Source of the DNA: Desulfobulbaceae bacterium UBA2262
GTDB lineage: Bacteria > Desulfobacterota > Desulfobulbia > Desulfobulbales > Desulfurivibrionaceae
DNA length: 10,412 nt
Reading direction: 5' to 3'
NCBI GenBank assembly: GCA_002347185.1
Contig: DDXK01000067.1
Coordinates: forward strand, 9,219 to 19,630
Shown in pieces: positions 7,120-10,412 of the stretch. Below the pieces are notes generated by a model, which did not search any database, was not told where the DNA came from, and saw only the letters and a program-made list of their open reading frames with translations. How positions within the stretch are numbered: the stretch's first letter is position 1; each line of letters opens with the position of its first letter. The translations under genes and the position numbers were made by a program.

Positions 7120-8019
7120 ATGAGCAACACCCCCGAAGCGGTCACATGCGGCATTGTCGCCCTGATCGGAGCCCCCAACGTGGGCAAGTCCACCCTGCTC
7201 AACAGCCTGCTCGGCCAGAAGATCTCCATCGTCTCGCCCAAGCCGCAAACGACCAGAAACCGTATCCTCGGCATCCTAAACGAGGAGGAGTACCAGATCA
7301 TCCTCCTCGACACCCCCGGCATTCACCAGGCAAAAAGCCCGCTCAATCTCGAACTGGTGAGAACCGCCCGCGACTCCCTCAGCGGGGTCGACGCCATCGC
7401 CTTCATGGTGGACGTCACCATGCCGCTGCCCCGCAAAAACGATCCACTCACCGAGTGCCTCAAGGAGGTTCGCCAGCCGGTACTGCTCCTCCTGAACAAG
7501 GTGGACCTCATCGACAAGGGGCAGCTCCTGCCAATGATCGCCGCCTGCCGGGAGATCCACCCCTTCCACGCCATCCTGCCCCTTTCCGCGAAAAAGGGGG
7601 ACGGCCTCGGGCTGCTCGTCACGGAGCTTTGCAAGCTCCTGCCGACCGGCCCCCGCCTTTATCCGGAAGACATCCCCACCGACGCCAGCGAACGGTTCCT
7701 CGTCGCCGAGATCATCCGGGAAAAGATCTTCCTGCAGACTGGCCAGGAGGTTCCCTACGCCACGGCGGTCACCATCGAGAGCTTCAAGGAAAACGAGGAG
7801 AAAGGGCTGGTGACGATCCATGCCACCATCCATGTGGAAAAGGATTCCCAAAAAGGAATCATCATCGGCAAGGGGGGCAGCAAGCTCAAGCAGATCGGCC
7901 AGGCCGCCCGGGGGGACATCGAGGAGCTGCTCGAACAGCAGGTGTTGTTGAAGCTCTGGGTCAAGGTCCAGAAGGAGTGGAGCAAGGACCCAAGATTTTT
8001 GCGGGAATTTGGCCTCTGA
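7120..8019 (+). CDS. era: GTPase Era
   Basis: Era is an essential GTPase that binds the 3' end of 16S rRNA and helps mature the 30S subunit. The protein is 299 residues, as usual for Era (about 300). All G motifs are visible: G1 GAPNVGKST (17-25), the G2 region KPQTTRNRI (41-49), G3 DTPG (64-67), G4 NKVD (126-129) and G5 SAK (156-158). The C-terminal KH domain has the RNA-binding loop GIIIGKGGSKLKQIG (246-260). The ATG at 7120 is followed by a normal short Era N-terminus; the SD is weak (AGGT, seven bases upstream) and directly follows a 22-bp hairpin. In many bacteria era sits with rnc or recO; here it stands alone, divergent from an exoribonuclease gene and followed by a terminator. Identification is secure. 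Confidence 0.97.
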   Translation: MSNTPEAVTCGIVALIGAPNVGKSTLLNSLLGQKISIVSPKPQTTRNRILGILNEEEYQIILLDTPGIHQAKSPLNLELVRTARDSLSGVDAIAFMVDVTMPLPRKNDPLTECLKEVRQPVLLLLNKVDLIDKGQLLPMIAACREIHPFHAILPLSAKKGDGLGLLVTELCKLLPTGPRLYPEDIPTDASERFLVAEIIREKIFLQTGQEVPYATAVTIESFKENEEKGLVTIHATIHVEKDSQKGIIIGKGGSKLKQIGQAARGDIEELLEQQVLLKLWVKVQKEWSKDPRFLREFGL

Positions 8020-8060
8020 GAGGAAGGCGGAAGAATTGCCTCCGCGAAAAAGAGCAGAAT

Positions 8061-8105
8061 AAAAAAGGCCGACTCCTGGGAATCGGCCTCGGCATTGGTT
8101 TTTTT
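8061..8105. terminator. Bidirectional intrinsic terminator between convergent genes
   Basis: AGGCCGA (8066-8072) pairs with TCGGCCT (8083-8089). On the minus strand the stem runs straight into TTTTTT (complement of 8061-8066), a textbook terminator for the 111-residue gene ending at 8119. On the plus strand seven Ts follow at 8099-8105, nine bases after the stem, giving a weaker terminator for era. A second TCGGC (8089-8093) allows an alternative plus-strand pairing closer to those Ts. Confidence 0.75.
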
Positions 8106-8118
8106 ACGCTGCAGCCGC

Positions 8119-8454
8119 TCAGGCGAGCAGATTGATGCTCCGCCCTTGCCGCTCGCTGCCGGAGGCCCGCTCCTCTGCCTGCCGGGCAGGGGGCTCGCGC
8201 CTTTCACTTTCCCGAACCATTTCCTCGCTTCTGTTCTGGTTGGCGCTTTGCTCGGGTTGGGTTACGGCCCGGGATGCCTCGAGGCCTGCGGCGGAGAGAG
8301 TGGTCACCACGTCGGGCGAGGTCTGGCTGGTTTGCCCGGATTCCTGCCGCTTGCCGTTCGTTGCCCTGTTTGCATAATCCTCTTGCAGGGCGGCGCCGGA
8401 ACGGTCGGTTTTGACGTTGGTCTGTACTGCAGTGGCGGTCGGATCGAGTAACAT
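8119..8454 (-). CDS. Hypothetical hydrophilic small protein, 111 aa
   Basis: I do not recognise a named family. The protein starts MLLDPTATAVQTNVKTDRSG and ends RQGRSINLLA. It is rich in Glu, Arg, Gln, Ser and Ala, has no cysteine, no signal peptide and no membrane helix, and is probably largely disordered, especially from 66 to 105. A more ordered-looking segment is SPDVVTTLSAAGLEASRAV (46-64). Its DVVT.LS..GL..SR pattern recalls small proteins I associate with Desulfobacterota, and loosely the short helix motifs of FlgM-like proteins; this is a weak impression. Although an opposing frame overlaps it, the gene is supported by a strong SD (GGGAGGT), a promoter with a perfect TATAAT, and a terminator with a T-tract on its own strand. 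It is monocistronic, convergent with era and divergent from gltX. Confidence 0.72.
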   Translation of the reverse strand: MLLDPTATAVQTNVKTDRSGAALQEDYANRATNGKRQESGQTSQTSPDVVTTLSAAGLEASRAVTQPEQSANQNRSEEMVRESERREPPARQAEERASGSERQGRSINLLA

Positions 8455-8459
8455 GGCGG

Positions 8460-8466
8460 ACCTCCC
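8460..8466 (-). promoter_or_regulatory. Strong Shine-Dalgarno site for the 111-aa gene
   Basis: On the minus strand GGGAGGT lies five bases before the ATG at 8454. It is among the best SD matches in the window and is the main evidence that this minus-strand frame is translated. Confidence 0.7.
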
Positions 8467-8529
8467 TGTTGACTGTGATCCTGGAGTGACTTCCGGAAAA
8501 ACCCGGGAGCATGATTTCTATACATAACA

Positions 8530-8557
8530 ATTATAATACCGTTTCCGGGGAAAGCAA
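8530..8557 (-). promoter_or_regulatory. Candidate sigma70-type promoter for the 111-aa gene
   Basis: Read on the minus strand, TTGCTT (8557-8552) is followed after 16 bases by a perfect TATAAT -10 box (8535-8530). The site is in the only clearly AT-rich patch nearby, about 75 bases before the start codon. The -35 box is poor (3 of 6). ATTATAAT is nearly symmetrical, so a TATAAT also reads on the plus strand at 8532-8537, but without a good -35. Confidence 0.5.
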
Positions 8558-8622
8558 TATTTTCCAGCAAGGATTCCCGTTGCAAGGCGCCGGTCATCTC
8601 CTGCTTTTTCCGCAGCATCCTA

Positions 8623-8651
8623 TTGAATAACGCAGAAAAACGATATATAAC
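8623..8651 (+). promoter_or_regulatory. Sigma70-type promoter for gltX
   Basis: TTGAAT (8623-8628) and TATAAC (8646-8651) are separated by exactly 17 bases, matching four of six and five of six consensus positions. Transcription would start near 8658, giving a leader of about 65 bases before gltX. It lies in the AT-rich patch between the divergent genes. Confidence 0.6.
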
Positions 8652-8723
8652 CACATCCAACAAAGATCCCAACCACGCAGCGCTGCCGAGCCCTGCGTAC
8701 TCCCTGCCCCGAAGGAGACCTCC

Positions 8724-10202
8724 ATGCCAGAAGTACGCGTTCGTTTCCCACCGAGCCCCACCGGCTATCTGCATATCGGCGGAGCCAGAACCGCCATCTA
8801 CAACTGGCTTTTCGCCAAGAAGCATGGGGGAAAACTCGTTTTGCGCATCGAAGACACCGATGCCGAGCGCTCCACCAAGGAATCCATCGCGGGGATCATC
8901 GACGGCCTGGAGTGGCTGGGGGTGACCTGGGACGAAGGCCCCTATTTCCAATCGGAACATGCCACGGAGCATGTGGCCGCGGCCCAGAAGCTGCTGGCCG
9001 AAGGCAACGCCTACAAGTGTTTCTGCAGCAAGGAGGAGCTCGACGCCAAACGCGAGGCCGCGGCTGCGGCCAAGGGCGATTACAAGTATGACGGCACCTG
9101 CCGGGGCCTGAGCCCCGAAGAGGTGAGCGCCCGGGAAGCGCGGGGGGTTCCCTCGGTGATCCGCTTCAAGGTGCCGCGCGAGGCAGGCAAGGTCGGCTTC
9201 GACGATCAGGTCTACGGCCTGGTCGAGCGCGGCTATGACGACATCGAGGATTTCGTCATCGTCCGTTCCAACGGCATGCCCCTCTACCTGCTCTGCAACG
9301 TGGTGGACGATATCCGCGACCGCATCACCCACGTCATTCGCGGCCAGGACGGCCTCAGCAACACCCCGCGGCAGATCCTGCTCTACAAGGCCCTGGGCGC
9401 GCCCCTGCCCACCTTCGCCCACATGCCGCTGACCCTCGATCTCAACAAGGCGAAGATCTCGAAGCGCAGCCACGGCGAGATCGTTTCCGTCCAGTTCTAC
9501 CGGGAACAGGGCTTCATTCCCTGGGCCCTGGTCAACTTCCTCGTCCTCCTGGGCTGGTCCACCTCCGACGACCGGGAGATCTTTTCCAGGGAGGAACTGA
9601 TCGAGGCCTTCTCCCTGGACGGCATCACCCGCTCAAACTCCATCTTCAACTACCGCAAGGACGATCCCAAGTTTTTCACCGACCCCAAGGCGATCAACAT
9701 CAACGCCCATTACCTGCGGAGCATGCCCATAGAGGAGATCGGCGCCCTGGTCAAACCGATTTTTGAGAAGGAAGGCCTCTGGAACGAGGACTATGACGGG
9801 GAAAAACGAGCCTGGTACCTGAGAACCCTCGACCTGCTGCGCGAACGCTTCCACACCCTCAGGGATTTCGCCAGCCTGGGCCGCGCCTTTTTCGCCGACG
9901 ATTTCGCCGTGGACGAGACCGCCCTGCAGAAGAATCTGCTCAAGCACCCGGAGCTCAAGGAATGGCTGCCCAGGCTGGCGGATCGCTTCGCCAGCCTGCC
10001 CGAACTGAGCCATGACGAGGCGGAGCGGATCGCCCGCGAGTTTGCCGAGGAGGTCGGAGTGAAGCCCGGCATTCCCATCAACGGGGCCCGGGCGGTGATC
10101 ACCGGCCAGGTCAAGGGGCCGAGCATGTTCGAGGTCTTCGGCCTCATCGGCAAGGAACGGGTGGTTGCCCGCCTGAAAGAGACCCCCAAATACTTCGCAT
10201 AA
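8724..10202 (+). CDS. gltX: Glutamyl-tRNA synthetase
   Basis: GltX charges tRNA(Glu) with glutamate using ATP. The protein is 492 residues, usual for bacterial GluRS (about 470-500). The class I signatures are present: PSPTGYLHIGGARTAIYNW (10-28) with the HIGH-type HIGG (17-20), LRIEDTD (40-46), and the KMSKS-type loop KISKR (244-248). The zinc region has Cys99, Cys101 and Cys126 in E. coli-like spacing, but position 128, the E. coli His ligand, is Gly, so zinc may not be bound. The segment FNYRKDDPKFFTDPKA (308-323) replaces the common KLDWLN-type motif; I recall this variant in Desulfobacterota enzymes. The C-terminal helical domain (about 375-492) handles the anticodon. The start has AAGGAG six bases upstream (8712-8717). 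glnS follows on the same strand after 66 bases. Confidence 0.97.
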   Translation: MPEVRVRFPPSPTGYLHIGGARTAIYNWLFAKKHGGKLVLRIEDTDAERSTKESIAGIIDGLEWLGVTWDEGPYFQSEHATEHVAAAQKLLAEGNAYKCFCSKEELDAKREAAAAAKGDYKYDGTCRGLSPEEVSAREARGVPSVIRFKVPREAGKVGFDDQVYGLVERGYDDIEDFVIVRSNGMPLYLLCNVVDDIRDRITHVIRGQDGLSNTPRQILLYKALGAPLPTFAHMPLTLDLNKAKISKRSHGEIVSVQFYREQGFIPWALVNFLVLLGWSTSDDREIFSREELIEAFSLDGITRSNSIFNYRKDDPKFFTDPKAININAHYLRSMPIEEIGALVKPIFEKEGLWNEDYDGEKRAWYLRTLDLLRERFHTLRDFASLGRAFFADDFAVDETALQKNLLKHPELKEWLPRLADRFASLPELSHDEAERIAREFAEEVGVKPGIPINGARAVITGQVKGPSMFEVFGLIGKERVVARLKETPKYFA

Positions 10203-10209
10203 GAAAAAC

Positions 10210-10250
10210 GCCAGGAAAGGAGACGAAAATTCTTTGTGCCTTTTCCTGGC
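10210..10250 (+). other. Hairpin in the gltX-glnS spacer
   Basis: GCCAGGAAAGG (10210-10220) can pair with CCTTTTCCTGGC (10239-10250), with one bulged T, around an 18-base loop. The Ts lie inside the stem and none follow it, so it is not a standard terminator. The left arm overlaps an SD-like AAGGAG (10217-10222). It may modulate read-through from gltX to glnS or glnS translation. Confidence 0.55.
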
Positions 10251-10268
10251 CAAATATCTGGTATCCCC

Positions 10269-10412
<144 letters not shown>

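Noticed and set aside
8095..8451. A 118-codon plus-strand frame opposite the 111-aa gene
   Set aside because: It starts inside the terminator region, has no good SD, and its composition is that of an antisense shadow. The minus strand has promoter, SD and terminator.

Overview
This is a GC-rich bacterial chromosome segment of housekeeping character. There is no phage, transposon, CRISPR or plasmid signature. Gene content and protein style point to Desulfobacterota (former Deltaproteobacteria), of the Desulfobulbales or Desulfuromonadales type. The clues are a DUF4438 protein, a dual-CXXC mini-protein ending in CIIYD, an RNB ribonuclease with an unusual N-terminus, and both GluRS and GlnRS side by side. 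The taxonomic call is inference from remembered families, not a search.

Positions 1-4804 hold a co-directional plus-strand run: the 3' part of ychF (ribosome-associated ATPase), a DUF4438 protein of unknown function, pyrE (pyrimidine synthesis), a 56-residue zinc-ribbon-like protein missed by ordinary ORF length cut-offs and probably coupled to pyrE, and a membrane-anchored diguanylate cyclase starting at TTG. Gaps are 39, 101, 13 and 106 bases, and I see no clear terminator inside the run.

Positions 4811-6796 (minus) encode an RNase II/R-family exoribonuclease. It converges on the diguanylate cyclase with only 6 bases between the stop codons. A 323-base divergent region follows. It contains a perfect 22-bp inverted repeat just ahead of era (7120-8019, plus), a GTPase of 30S ribosome assembly.

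An intrinsic terminator at 8061-8105 has a T-tract in each direction and separates era from a convergent small gene at 8119-8454 (minus). That gene has a strong Shine-Dalgarno sequence and a candidate promoter, and codes for a hydrophilic, probably disordered 111-residue protein of unknown function. Divergently, a good sigma70-type promoter leads to gltX (8724-10202). After a hairpin-bearing spacer comes the 5' end of glnS (10269 to the window edge).

The common theme is translation and RNA: YchF, RNase, Era, GluRS and GlnRS, with pyrimidine synthesis and c-di-GMP signalling alongside. No new multi-gene system is evident. The points most worth a second look are the era leader hairpin, the pyrE-linked mini-protein, the DUF4438 protein and the orphan 111-residue protein.
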